Shown in pieces: positions 9,506-18,295 of a stretch of 54,534 nt of DNA; position 1 is the stretch's first letter, and every line of letters begins with the position of its first letter. The stretch is from positions 1-54,534 of the forward strand of contig NZ_JADLJS010000039.1 in NCBI RefSeq assembly GCF_015680405.1, read 5' to 3'. Position numbers and translations under genes: made by a program. The stretch is from Pseudomonas pudica (GTDB lineage Bacteria > Pseudomonadota > Gammaproteobacteria > Pseudomonadales > Pseudomonadaceae). The notes beneath the pieces are model-generated. The model saw only the letters and a program-made list of their open reading frames with translations. It was not told the origin of the DNA and made no database searches.

Positions 9506-12500
9506 TCAGCCAATGGTCATCAAGCTGGCATTACCACCGGCAGCAGCAGTGTTCACACTTACCGCCCGCTCGATCACCAGGCGCTCCAGCGCAATCTGGT
9601 GGTCGCCGCTGGACAGCCCGTGCACGCCCACGATCGCCCCGGCACGCTTGGCCACCTGCTGGCACACGCCGCGCAGCTGATCCGAGTCGCCATGGTGGAT
9701 CACGGCGTCGAATGCCACTTCATCCTTGTTCCAGTCCGCCACCAGCTTGACCTTGGCCTGCAGCTCTCGCGGCAGGCGGGCGCGCAGTGCCTTGCCCGGC
9801 TCGCTGTCGGCCCATAGCGCCGAGCTGCCAACGGCCAGCACTGCGGCAAATTGCGCCAACAGGTCGGCTTCGTTGTCGGCCAGGCACAGCACGTGCTCGC
9901 GTGGCAGGATGGTGTAGCTGTTACGCTCGCCGGTCGGGCCTGGCAGCAAGCGGGCTATGCCGCTCTGCGACTGGCTTGCGAACTGGCTGCAAAGCGCGGC
10001 CAGGTCGGCCAGTTGATTGCTCTCGGCCCAGGCCTTCAGCCCGTGCAGCGGCTTGATCAGCTGTTCGTGCAGGGCGCGGTCAGGCTTGCCTTCGCCGTCC
10101 TGCTGCTGGAAGTGGCGACCAATCGCGTCAGCCGGGCGGGTCGACAGCAGGCGGTACAGGTACAGCGGGCCGCCGGCTTTCGGGCCGGTGCCGGACAGGC
10201 CTTCACCACCGAACGGCTGCACGCCCACCACTGCACCGACGATGTTGCGGTTGACGTACATGTTGCCGGCGTTGGCGGTTTCCACCACCTTGGCGATGGT
10301 CTCGTCGATGCGGGTGTGCACGCCGAGGGTCAGGCCGTAGCCGGAGTTGTTGATCTGCTCGATCAACTGATCCAGGTTGCGACGGTTGTAGCGCACCACG
10401 TGCAGCACCGGGCCGAAGATTTCACGCTTGAGCTCGTCGAAGCTTTCCAGTTCGATCAAGGTCGGCATGACGAAGGTGCCGCGCTTGAGCTCGGCAGCAT
10501 CGGCAATGGCCACCTGGTAGACCGAGCGACCTTTCTCGCGCATGCCCTGGATGTGCTTCTCGATGCCGGCCTTGGCTTCGGCGTCGATCACAGGGCCAAT
10601 GTCCACGGCGAGGCGGTCCGGGCAGCCCAGGCGGCTTTCGGCCATGGCGCCCTTGAGCATTTCGATCACGCGGTCGGCGGAGTCTTCCTGCAGGCACAGC
10701 ACGCGCAATGCCGAGCAACGCTGGCCGGCGCTGTCGAAGGCCGAGGACACCACATCGATCACCACCTGCTCGGTCAGTGCCGAGGAGTCGACGATCATCG
10801 CGTTCTGGCCACCGGTTTCGGCGATCAGCGGGATCGGGCGACCCTGGTTGTCCAGGCGGCCGGCTACGTTGCGCTGCAGCAGGCGGGCCACTTCGGTGGA
10901 GCCGGTGAACATCACGCCCTTGACGCGCTCGTCACCTACCAGGCCGGCACCGACGGTTTCACCGCGGCCTGGCAGCAGTTGCAGCACGCCTTCAGGGATG
11001 CCGGCTTCCAGCAGCAGGCGCACGGCCTGGGCGGCGATCAGCGGGGTTTGCTCGGCCGGCTTGGCCAGTACCGGGTTGCCGGCGGCGAGCGCTGCGGCTA
11101 CCTGGCCGGTGAAGATCGCCAGCGGGAAGTTCCACGGGCTGATGCACACCACAGGGCCCAGCGGGCGGTGGGCGTCGTTGCTGAAGTCATTGCGTGCCTG
11201 CACCGCGTAGTAGCGCAGGAAATCCACGGCTTCACGCACTTCGGCGATGGCGTTGGCGAAGGTCTTGCCGGCTTCGCGGATGAGCAGGCCCATCAGCGGC
11301 TGGATTTCGGCCTCCATCAGGTCAGCAGTGCGCTCCAGAATGGCAGCACGCTCGGCTGGCGGGGTGGCCTGCCAAATCGGTGCGGCATTCAGTGCGCACT
11401 GGATGGCGTTGTCGACGTCGGCGACAGTGGCTTCCTGAACATGGCCGACCACGTCGCGGTGGTCCGCCGGGTTCAGCACCGGTGCGGCTGTGCCTTCGCT
11501 GGCAGCGCAAGCCAGCAGCGGTGTGGCTTTCCAGTCGTTGTGGGCGGTCGCCAGCATGGCGCAGGACAGCGACGCCAGGCGGTGTTCGTTGGCCATGTCG
11601 ATGCCGGCCGAGTTGGCCCGCTCGCTGCCATACAGTTCACGAGGCAGCGGGATGCGCGGGTGCGGCAGGCCGATGCTGCCTTCCTGGGTGCCCATGCGCT
11701 CGATACTGGCGACCGGGTCGGCGACCAGTTCCTGGATGGAGATCGAGTGGTCGGCGATGCGGTTGACGAAGGAGGTGTTGGCGCCGTTTTCCAGCAGGCG
11801 ACGCACCAGATAGGCCAGCAGCGTTTCGTGGGTACCGACCGGTGCGTAGACGCGGCACGGACGGTTCAGCTTGCCTTCGGAAATCTTGCCGACCACCTGC
11901 TCGTACAGCGGCTCGCCCATGCCGTGCAAGCACTGGAACTCGTACTGGCCCGGGTAATAGTTCTGGCCGGCAATGTGGTAGATGGCCGACAGGGTGTGGG
12001 CGTTGTGAGTGGCAAACTGCGGATAGATGGCCTCTGGCACGGCCAGCAGCTTGCGGGCGCAGGCGACATAGGACACGTCGGTGTAAACCTTGCGGGTGTA
12101 GACCGGGTAACCTTCCAGGCCTTCAACCTGGGCGCGCTTGATTTCGCTGTCCCAGTAGGCGCCTTTCACCAGGCGGATCATCAGACGGTGGCGGCTGCGC
12201 TTGGCCAGGTCGATGACATAGTCGATCACATACGGGCAGCGCTTCTGGTAGGCCTGGATAACGAAGCCGATGCCATTCCAGCCGGCCAGCGAAGGCTCGA
12301 AGCACAGGCGCTCGAGCAGGTCGAGCGACAGCTCCAGGCGGTCGGCTTCTTCGGCGTCGATGTTCAGGCCGATGTCGTACTGCTTGGCCAGCAGGGTCAG
12401 CGACAGCAGGCGCGGGTACAGCTCTTCCATCACGCGCTCGTACTGGGCGCGGCTGTAGCGCGGGTGCAACGCCGACAGCTTGATCGAGATGCCCGGGCCT

Positions 12501-13459
12501 TCATAGATGCCGCGGCCATGGGAGGCCTTGCCGATCGAGTGGATGGCCTGCTCGTAGGACGCCAGGTACTTCTGTGCGTCGTGCTCGGTCAGTGCGGCTT
12601 CGCCGAGCATGTCGTAGGAATAGCGGAAGCCCTTGGACTCGAAGCGGCTGGCGTTGGCCAAGGCTTCAGCGATGGTTTCGCCGGTGACGAACTGCTCGCC
12701 CATCAGGCGCATGGCCATGTCGACGCCTTTGCGGATCATCGGCTCGCCGCTCTTGCCGATGATGCGGGTGAGGGAGGAGGTGAGGCCGGATTCGTTGTGG
12801 GTGGACACCAGCTTGCCGGTCAGCAGCAGGCCCCAGGTGGCGGCGTTGACGAACAGCGACGGGCTGTTGCCCAGGTGTGGTTGCCAGTTGCCGGTGCTGA
12901 TCTTGTCGCGGATCAGTGCGTCACGGGTGCCCTTGTCGGGAATGCGCAGCAAGGCTTCGGCCAGGCACATCAACGCCACGCCTTCCTGGGACGACAGCGA
13001 AAATTCCTGCAGCAGGCCCTGGACGATGCCGGCACGACCGCCAGCGCTCTTCTGGTTACGCAGTTTCTCGGCGATGCCGGCGGCCATCTTGTTGGTCGCT
13101 TCGGCCAGCGGGGCGCTCAGGCGCGCCTGCTCCAGCAGCATCGGTACCACTTCCTGTTCGGGGCGGCGGTAGGCGGCGGTGATCGCCGAGCGCAGTACCG
13201 ACTGCGGCAGGATGCTCTCGGCGAACTCGAGGAAGCACTGGTGGCCGTGGTCGGGTTGGATCTCGCCGGCGTCGTCGGCCACGTTGCTGGCATGGCCGTT
13301 GAGTTCGGTAAGGGTGGCACCACCCTCGAGCTTCTCCAGGTAGTTGAAGATCGCTTGTTTGATCAACCAGTGCGGGGTGCGGTCAATCGACTGCGCAGCT
13401 GCCTTGAGTCGCTCACGGGTCGGGTCATCGAGTTTGACCCCAAGGGTGGTCGTCGCCAT
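9506..13459 (-). CDS. putA: bifunctional proline dehydrogenase / P5C dehydrogenase and repressor PutA
   Basis: 1317-residue trifunctional PutA that converts proline to glutamate. Residues 1-47 (MATTTLGVKLDDPTRERLKA...) form the ribbon-helix-helix DNA-binding domain, marking it as an autorepressor. A FAD-dependent proline dehydrogenase barrel follows (about 180-560, with GPGISIKLSALHPRYSRAQ and RLVKGAYWDSEIKRAQ), then an NAD-dependent aldehyde dehydrogenase (about 650-1120, with CISPWNFPLAIFTGQ, the nucleophile loop SAGQRCSALRV and PFGGEGLSGTGPKAGG), and a C-terminal domain of about 190 residues. Length matches long-type PutA. Divergent from putP across a 357-bp region with seven GTTGCA-type operators; a strong terminator follows the gene. 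Membrane-associated when proline reduces the flavin, operator-bound otherwise (family knowledge). Confidence 0.98.
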   Translation of the reverse strand: MATTTLGVKLDDPTRERLKAAAQSIDRTPHWLIKQAIFNYLEKLEGGATLTELNGHASNVADDAGEIQPDHGHQCFLEFAESILPQSVLRSAITAAYRRPEQEVVPMLLEQARLSAPLAEATNKMAAGIAEKLRNQKSAGGRAGIVQGLLQEFSLSSQEGVALMCLAEALLRIPDKGTRDALIRDKISTGNWQPHLGNSPSLFVNAATWGLLLTGKLVSTHNESGLTSSLTRIIGKSGEPMIRKGVDMAMRLMGEQFVTGETIAEALANASRFESKGFRYSYDMLGEAALTEHDAQKYLASYEQAIHSIGKASHGRGIYEGPGISIKLSALHPRYSRAQYERVMEELYPRLLSLTLLAKQYDIGLNIDAEEADRLELSLDLLERLCFEPSLAGWNGIGFVIQAYQKRCPYVIDYVIDLAKRSRHRLMIRLVKGAYWDSEIKRAQVEGLEGYPVYTRKVYTDVSYVACARKLLAVPEAIYPQFATHNAHTLSAIYHIAGQNYYPGQYEFQCLHGMGEPLYEQVVGKISEGKLNRPCRVYAPVGTHETLLAYLVRRLLENGANTSFVNRIADHSISIQELVADPVASIERMGTQEGSIGLPHPRIPLPRELYGSERANSAGIDMANEHRLASLSCAMLATAHNDWKATPLLACAASEGTAAPVLNPADHRDVVGHVQEATVADVDNAIQCALNAAPIWQATPPAERAAILERTADLMEAEIQPLMGLLIREAGKTFANAIAEVREAVDFLRYYAVQARNDFSNDAHRPLGPVVCISPWNFPLAIFTGQVAAALAAGNPVLAKPAEQTPLIAAQAVRLLLEAGIPEGVLQLLPGRGETVGAGLVGDERVKGVMFTGSTEVARLLQRNVAGRLDNQGRPIPLIAETGGQNAMIVDSSALTEQVVIDVVSSAFDSAGQRCSALRVLCLQEDSADRVIEMLKGAMAESRLGCPDRLAVDIGPVIDAEAKAGIEKHIQGMREKGRSVYQVAIADAAELKRGTFVMPTLIELESFDELKREIFGPVLHVVRYNRRNLDQLIEQINNSGYGLTLGVHTRIDETIAKVVETANAGNMYVNRNIVGAVVGVQPFGGEGLSGTGPKAGGPLYLYRLLSTRPADAIGRHFQQQDGEGKPDRALHEQLIKPLHGLKAWAESNQLADLAALCSQFASQSQSGIARLLPGPTGERNSYTILPREHVLCLADNEADLLAQFAAVLAVGSSALWADSEPGKALRARLPRELQAKVKLVADWNKDEVAFDAVIHHGDSDQLRGVCQQVAKRAGAIVGVHGLSSGDHQIALERLVIERAVSVNTAAAGGNASLMTIG

Positions 13460-13526
13460 TTCTTATCCTCGTTATTGCCACGGTTGTGGCCTAAGCTGAC
13501 GCCAAGAGTAGCTGTAGGACAATTCG

Positions 13527-13765
13527 GGTGCAACCAGGTGCAACCCGAATTTTTCACGGAAAAGGTGCAACTCGTCCGGCAACCATTTCCACAGCCTTGA
13601 AAGGGTCCTCTTCGGTGCGTTTTATTCTTGAAAGTGGGCTTTTTGCTCCAAAAAGGAGCAAAAAATCAGATTTGTCGGAATTTGCACGAAGAGGTGCAAC
13701 TTGCAAATGAAAAATGGTTGCACCCACTTTGCGTTGTTGCATACGATTCGCGGCCTGGGTGCAAC
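13527..13765. promoter_or_regulatory. put control region with seven PutA-type operator sites
   Basis: The hexamer GTTGCA (either strand), the core of the E. coli PutA operator, occurs at 13529-13534, 13539-13544, 13566-13571, 13695-13700, 13717-13722, 13736-13741 and 13760-13765. Six of the seven fit the longer GGTGCAAC/GTTGCACC. Three lie near putA and four near putP; the first two are 10 bp apart (one helical turn). A weak candidate putP promoter (TTGCAC 13718-13723, 18-bp spacer, TACGAT 13742-13747) overlaps the cluster. The rest of the gap (13460-13816) holds no gene and a relatively A+T-rich centre. Confidence 0.85.
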
Positions 13766-13816
13766 CGCCATGGCTGCGGTTGTGCATGACATAAAAACAA
13801 ACGCCAGGGCACACGC

Positions 13817-15295
13817 ATGGGCAATCCTCTAACGATCACTTTCGTGGTCTATATCGCCGCAATGGTGCTGATCGGCTTCGCCGCCTATCGCTCCACCAAT
13901 AACCTTTCCGACTACATCCTCGGCGGCCGCAGCCTGGGTAGCGTGGTCACCGCGCTTTCCGCTGGTGCTTCCGACATGAGTGGCTGGCTGCTGATGGGCC
14001 TGCCAGGCGCCATCTACTTCTCCGGCTTGTCCGAAGCCTGGATTGCCATCGGCCTGACTGTCGGCGCCTACCTGAACTGGTTGTTCGTTGCTGGTCGTCT
14101 GCGCGTGCAGACCGAGCACAACGGCGATGCGCTGACCCTGCCGGACTACTTCTCCAGCCGCTTCGAAGACAACAGCGGCCTGCTGCGGATCATCTCGGCC
14201 ATCGTGATCCTGGTGTTCTTCACCATCTACTGCGCCTCCGGCATCGTTGCCGGTGCTCGTCTGTTCGAGAGCACCTTCGGCATGTCGTACGAAACGGCCC
14301 TGTGGGCCGGTGCTGCTGCGACCATCGCCTACACCTTCATCGGTGGTTTCCTGGCGGTGAGCTGGACCGATACCGTGCAGGCTTCGCTGATGATCTTTGC
14401 GCTGATCCTCACTCCGGTGATCGTGCTGATCTCCACTGGCGGCTTCGATACCACCTTCGCTGCCATCGATGCGGTCAACCCGGCCCACTTCGACATGTTC
14501 AAGGGCGCCACCTTCATCGGCATCATCTCGCTGATGGGCTGGGGGCTGGGCTACTTCGGTCAGCCGCACATCCTGGCGCGTTTCATGGCTGCCGACTCGG
14601 TGAAGTCGATCGCCAACGCTCGTCGTATCTCCATGACCTGGATGATCCTTTGCCTGGTCGGTACCTGCGCCGTGGGCTTCTTCGGTATCGCCTACTTCTC
14701 GGCGCATCCTGACCTGGCAGGCCCGGTCAGCGAGAACCACGAGCGGGTGTTCATCGAGCTGGCCAAGATCCTGTTCAACCCATGGGTTGCCGGTGTGCTG
14801 CTTTCGGCCATCCTGGCGGCGGTAATGAGTACCCTGAGCTGCCAGCTGCTGGTGTGCTCCAGCGCCCTGACCGAAGACTTCTACAAGGCGTTCCTGCGCA
14901 AGAGCGCTTCGCAGGTCGAGCTGGTGTGGGTCGGCCGCCTGATGGTGCTGGCCGTCGCCCTGATCGCCATCGCCATGGCCTCCAACCCGGAAAACCGCGT
15001 GCTGGGCCTGGTAGCTTACGCCTGGGCCGGCTTCGGTGCTGCTTTCGGTCCGGTGGTGCTGATTTCGGTACTGTGGAAAGGCATGACCCGTAACGGCGCA
15101 CTGGCCGGTATCGTGGTTGGCGCACTGACCGTGATCCTGTGGAAGAACTTCGACACCCTTGGGTTGTACGAAATCATCCCGGGCTTCCTGTTCGCCAGCA
15201 TCGCCATCATCGTGGTGAGCAAGCTGGGCAGCCCGTCGCAGGCAATGGTCAAGCGCTTCGAGACTGCTGATGCGGCGTATCACGCTGACAAGTAA
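13817..15295 (+). CDS. putP: sodium/proline symporter PutP
   Basis: 492-residue sodium:solute symporter (SSF family) importing proline as carbon and nitrogen source for PutA. About 13 transmembrane helices. The conserved SALSAGASDMSGWLLMGLPG segment (helix 2, which binds sodium and proline in E. coli PutP) is intact, as is GWGLGYFGQPHILARFMAA. ATG 13817 begins MGNPLTITFVVYIAAMVLIG and is the only reasonable start. Divergent from putA and presumably repressed by PutA through the operator cluster upstream. A REP pair follows the gene. Confidence 0.97.
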   Translation: MGNPLTITFVVYIAAMVLIGFAAYRSTNNLSDYILGGRSLGSVVTALSAGASDMSGWLLMGLPGAIYFSGLSEAWIAIGLTVGAYLNWLFVAGRLRVQTEHNGDALTLPDYFSSRFEDNSGLLRIISAIVILVFFTIYCASGIVAGARLFESTFGMSYETALWAGAAATIAYTFIGGFLAVSWTDTVQASLMIFALILTPVIVLISTGGFDTTFAAIDAVNPAHFDMFKGATFIGIISLMGWGLGYFGQPHILARFMAADSVKSIANARRISMTWMILCLVGTCAVGFFGIAYFSAHPDLAGPVSENHERVFIELAKILFNPWVAGVLLSAILAAVMSTLSCQLLVCSSALTEDFYKAFLRKSASQVELVWVGRLMVLAVALIAIAMASNPENRVLGLVAYAWAGFGAAFGPVVLISVLWKGMTRNGALAGIVVGALTVILWKNFDTLGLYEIIPGFLFASIAIIVVSKLGSPSQAMVKRFETADAAYHADK

Positions 15296-15308
15296 TACCC
15301 GTTGAGTC

Positions 15309-15415
15309 GGCGGCGCCTGCTTCGCGGGTGAACCCGCTCCCACAGGGATTGCACAGAACTCAAGTTCTGTGAGGTACCTGTGGGAGCGGGTTTACCCGCG
15401 AAGAGGTCACCGCCG
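15309..15415. repeat. REP element pair
   Basis: CGGCGCCTGCTTCGCGGGTG... (from 15309) faces its inverted copy ending ACCCGCGAAGAGGTCACCGCCG (from about 15376). It lies between the co-directional putP and rlmJ, where it could limit readthrough. Confidence 0.9.
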
Positions 15416-15480
15416 ATTAGCAGCCAGGCCTGACTCCGCCTGCAAGGCAAGGTAAACTTGCCACCCCCGCAGGAGTTGCC

Positions 15481-16317
15481 ATGAACTATCGTCACGCCTT
15501 CCACGCCGGCAACCACGCCGACGTCCTCAAACATATCGTGCTGACCCGCCTCATCGCCCTGATGTCGCGCAAGGAGCAGCCGTTCGCCTACATCGATACC
15601 CATGCAGGGCTCGGCCTTTACGACCTGCAGGGCGACCAGGCAACCCGCACCGGCGAGTACCTGGAAGGTGTCGCCCGCCTGTGGAATCGCGATGACCTGC
15701 CGGCCATGGCTGGCGACTATCTGCGCATCATCAAGCGCCTGAATGCCGATGGCGAGCTGCGCTACTACCCCGGTTCGCCCGAGCTGGCCCGCCGCCTGAT
15801 GCGCCAGCAGGACCGTGCCCTGCTCAACGAGAAGCATCCCGAAGACGGGCCGCTTCTCAAGGAAAACATGAAGAAAGACCCGCGCGTGGTCGTGCACCTG
15901 GGCGAAGGCTGGCACGTGCCGCGGGCCTTGCTGCCGGTGCAGGAGAAGCGCGCGATCATGCTGATCGACCCACCGTTCGAACAGGCTGACGAACTCAAGC
16001 GCTGCACTACCGCCATGAAAGAGGCGATCGGCCGCATGCGCCAGACCGTCGCGGCCATCTGGTACCCGATCAAGGACCAGCGCTCGCTGGCCCGCTTCTA
16101 CCAGGACCTGACCAGCACCGGCGCACCGAAACTGCTGCGGGTCGAGTTGTATGTGCACCACCAGGACAGCCCGCAGGGGCTCAACGGCTCAGGTCTGGCC
16201 ATCGCCAATCCGCCCTGGGGGCTGGAAGAAGAGCTCAATGAGCTGCTGCCATGGCTGGCCAAAGAGCTGGCGCAAACCGCCGGCAGCTTCCGCATGGACT
16301 GGCTGATCGCTGAATAA
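15481..16317 (+). CDS. rlmJ: 23S rRNA (adenine(2030)-N6)-methyltransferase RlmJ
   Basis: 278 residues. The N-terminus (MNYRHAFHAGNHADVLKHIV) is the signature of RlmJ/YhiR, and the catalytic motif IV appears as LIDPPFEQ (DPPF, typical of adenine-N6 methyltransferases). It methylates A2030 of 23S rRNA with S-adenosylmethionine and is not essential in E. coli. ATG 15481 follows AGGAG at good spacing. It stands alone, with a REP pair on each side, so it is likely monocistronic. Confidence 0.95.
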   Translation: MNYRHAFHAGNHADVLKHIVLTRLIALMSRKEQPFAYIDTHAGLGLYDLQGDQATRTGEYLEGVARLWNRDDLPAMAGDYLRIIKRLNADGELRYYPGSPELARRLMRQQDRALLNEKHPEDGPLLKENMKKDPRVVVHLGEGWHVPRALLPVQEKRAIMLIDPPFEQADELKRCTTAMKEAIGRMRQTVAAIWYPIKDQRSLARFYQDLTSTGAPKLLRVELYVHHQDSPQGLNGSGLAIANPPWGLEEELNELLPWLAKELAQTAGSFRMDWLIAE

Positions 16318-16331
16318 TATTGCTTGCCTGT

Positions 16332-16430
16332 ACCGGCCCCATCGCCGGCAAGCCAGCTCCCACAGGTACAGCGCGGGCCTCAAGGTCGGCGGTGTACCTG
16401 TGGGAGCTGGCTTGCCGGCGATGAGGCCAG
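16332..16430. repeat. REP element pair (GCCGGCAAGCC variant)
   Basis: ACCGGCCCCATCGCCGGCAA... (from 16332) faces the inverted copy ending TTGCCGGCGATGAGGCCAG at 16430. The arms are nearly perfect. Confidence 0.92.
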
Positions 16431-16462
16431 TACAGGTTGCCGCGTTGCGCACATGTTTGCGT

Positions 16463-16468
16463 TATAAT
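16463..16468 (+). promoter_or_regulatory. candidate -10 box of the LPS-core gene block
   Basis: A perfect TATAAT at 16463-16468 lies 69 bases upstream of the carbamoyltransferase start, just after the REP pair. No good -35 is present at 17 bp: TTGCGC at 16445 is 12 bp away and TTGCCG at 16437 is 20 bp away. The -10 assignment is from sequence; use as a promoter is inferred. Confidence 0.45.
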
Positions 16469-16537
16469 CCCGCCCTTTAGCCGCCACCCGCCCAAGAGGC
16501 CGCTGGCGCATTTCTACCGAATGAAGAGGCTAATCCC

Positions 16538-18295
16538 TTGGCATTGACGATTCTTGGCCTGTCCGGCGCCCTTAGCCATGACCCTTCCGCGGCCTTGTAC
16601 ATTGACGGCAAACTGATTGCCGCCGCCGAAGAAGAGCGCTTCGTGCGTGACAAGCATGCGAAGAACCGCATGCCCTACGAGTCGGCGAAGTTCTGCCTGG
16701 AACAGGCAGGCATCAAGCCATCCGACGTCGACGTGGTAGCCATCCCGTTCGCCCCGATCAGCCTGTTCGGCAAGGCGCGCTGGCACTATGCCAAGCGCTA
16801 CTGGTACGCCCCGGACCGCGCCCTCGACGCGATCCTGATGGGCAATCGTCGCTACAAGCGCTACCGCAAGAAGATCGTCTGGTGCCTGGAGCAATTGGGC
16901 TTCGACCCGAAAAAGGTCAAGATCGAACCGGTCGAGCACCACCTGGCCCACGCCTCCAGTGCCTACCACTGCTCGGGCTTCAAGGAAAAAACCGCAATCC
17001 TCGGCATTGACGGCAAGGGCGAATACGCCACCACCTTCTTTGGCTACGGCGAAAACGGCAAGATCCACAAGATCAAGGAATTCTTCGACCCTGACTCGCT
17101 GGGCGGTCTGTACGGCGCAATCACCGAATTCCTCGGCTTCGAGATGCTCGATGGCGAGTTCAAGGTCATGGGCATGGCGCCGTATGGCGACGCGAGCAAG
17201 TATGACTTCTCGCGCCTGGCCAGCTTCGAAAACGGCGAGCTGGTGATCAACACCGAATACGCCAACGTCATCGGCCTGCGCCGCTATAAAGAGAAGGGCA
17301 AGGGCTTCTACTTCTCGCCGAAGCTGATCGAATGGCTGGGCCCCAAGCGTGAAGGCGACATCGCCGACGAGCCGTACATCCATTACGCGGCCAGCATGCA
17401 GGCGCTGTTCGAGAAGATCGCTCTGCAGATGATCGATCACTACCTGGGTGACGTCCTGCGTGAAACCGGCAAGCTGGCCTTTGCCGGCGGTTGCGCGCTG
17501 AACGTCAAGCTCAACCAGAAGATCATCGCCCGCCCAGACCTGAAAGAGCTGTTCGTGCAGCCGGCCTCCGGTGACGCCGGTACCGCCGTGGGTGCTGCCG
17601 CCTACGTTTCCCACGCCCGTGGCGTGCCGGTCGAGAAGATGGAACACGTCTACCTCGGCCCTTCGTACTCCAACGAAGATGTGATTGCCGCCTGTGCCCG
17701 TCACCCGAACGCGCCGAAGTGGCGAAAACTCGACGACATGCCGCAGCGCATCGCCAAAATCATGGTCGACGGCAATCCGGTGGCCTGGTTCCAGGGCCGC
17801 ATGGAGTTCGGCCCTCGTGCCCTGGGCGGCCGTTCGATCATCGGTTGCCCGAGCGTGCCGGGCGTAGCCGACCGCATCAACGAGCAGATCAAGTTCCGCG
17901 AACGCTGGAGACCTTTCTGCCCGTCGATGCTCGACACCGTCGCCCCGCAAATGATCAAGGTCGACCACCCGGCGCCATTCATGACCTTTACCTTCGAAGT
18001 GGCTGAAGAGTGGAAGACCCGCGTGCCGGAAGTGGTCCACGAGGATGGCACTTCGCGTGCCCAGGTGCTCAAGCGCGAGTACAACCCGCGCTACTACGAC
18101 ATGATGAAGGCGCTGGAAGACCTGACCGGCAACGGCGTGTCGCTGAACACCTCGCTGAACCGCCGTGGTGAACCGATGATCTGCTCGCCGACCGACGCCT
18201 TGAACATGTTCTTCGGCTCGGACCTGCAGTACCTGATCATGGAAGACATCCTGGTTGTGAAGGACGGCGCGGCCCCGTATGACCAGCCGCTCTGA
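16538..18295 (+). CDS. NodU/CmcH-family carbamoyltransferase (LPS core)
   Basis: 585 residues. The N-terminal half shows the ASKHA-type fold with HDPSAALYIDG, AAAEEERFVRDKH and VEHHLAHASSAYHCSG; the C-terminal half shows EFGPRALGGRSIIG and NTSLNRRGEPM, both hallmarks of the family. It is the positional equivalent of P. aeruginosa PA5005, proposed to carbamoylate heptose of the inner core with carbamoyl phosphate. Start is TTG at 16538 (AALTILGLSGALSHDPSAAL without Met in the DNA); no better upstream ATG exists. The 3' end overlaps the next glycosyltransferase by 17 bp, so the genes are co-transcribed. Family assignment is firm; the acceptor sugar is inferred from context. Confidence 0.9.
   Translation: MALTILGLSGALSHDPSAALYIDGKLIAAAEEERFVRDKHAKNRMPYESAKFCLEQAGIKPSDVDVVAIPFAPISLFGKARWHYAKRYWYAPDRALDAILMGNRRYKRYRKKIVWCLEQLGFDPKKVKIEPVEHHLAHASSAYHCSGFKEKTAILGIDGKGEYATTFFGYGENGKIHKIKEFFDPDSLGGLYGAITEFLGFEMLDGEFKVMGMAPYGDASKYDFSRLASFENGELVINTEYANVIGLRRYKEKGKGFYFSPKLIEWLGPKREGDIADEPYIHYAASMQALFEKIALQMIDHYLGDVLRETGKLAFAGGCALNVKLNQKIIARPDLKELFVQPASGDAGTAVGAAAYVSHARGVPVEKMEHVYLGPSYSNEDVIAACARHPNAPKWRKLDDMPQRIAKIMVDGNPVAWFQGRMEFGPRALGGRSIIGCPSVPGVADRINEQIKFRERWRPFCPSMLDTVAPQMIKVDHPAPFMTFTFEVAEEWKTRVPEVVHEDGTSRAQVLKREYNPRYYDMMKALEDLTGNGVSLNTSLNRRGEPMICSPTDALNMFFGSDLQYLIMEDILVVKDGAAPYDQPL

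Noticed and set aside
9851..13600. Open frame of 1249 codons on the plus strand
   Set aside because: It lies opposite putA over nearly its whole length. High-GC third positions keep the antisense frame open. The protein is a low-complexity run of Gly, Gln, Val and Ala with no known domain.
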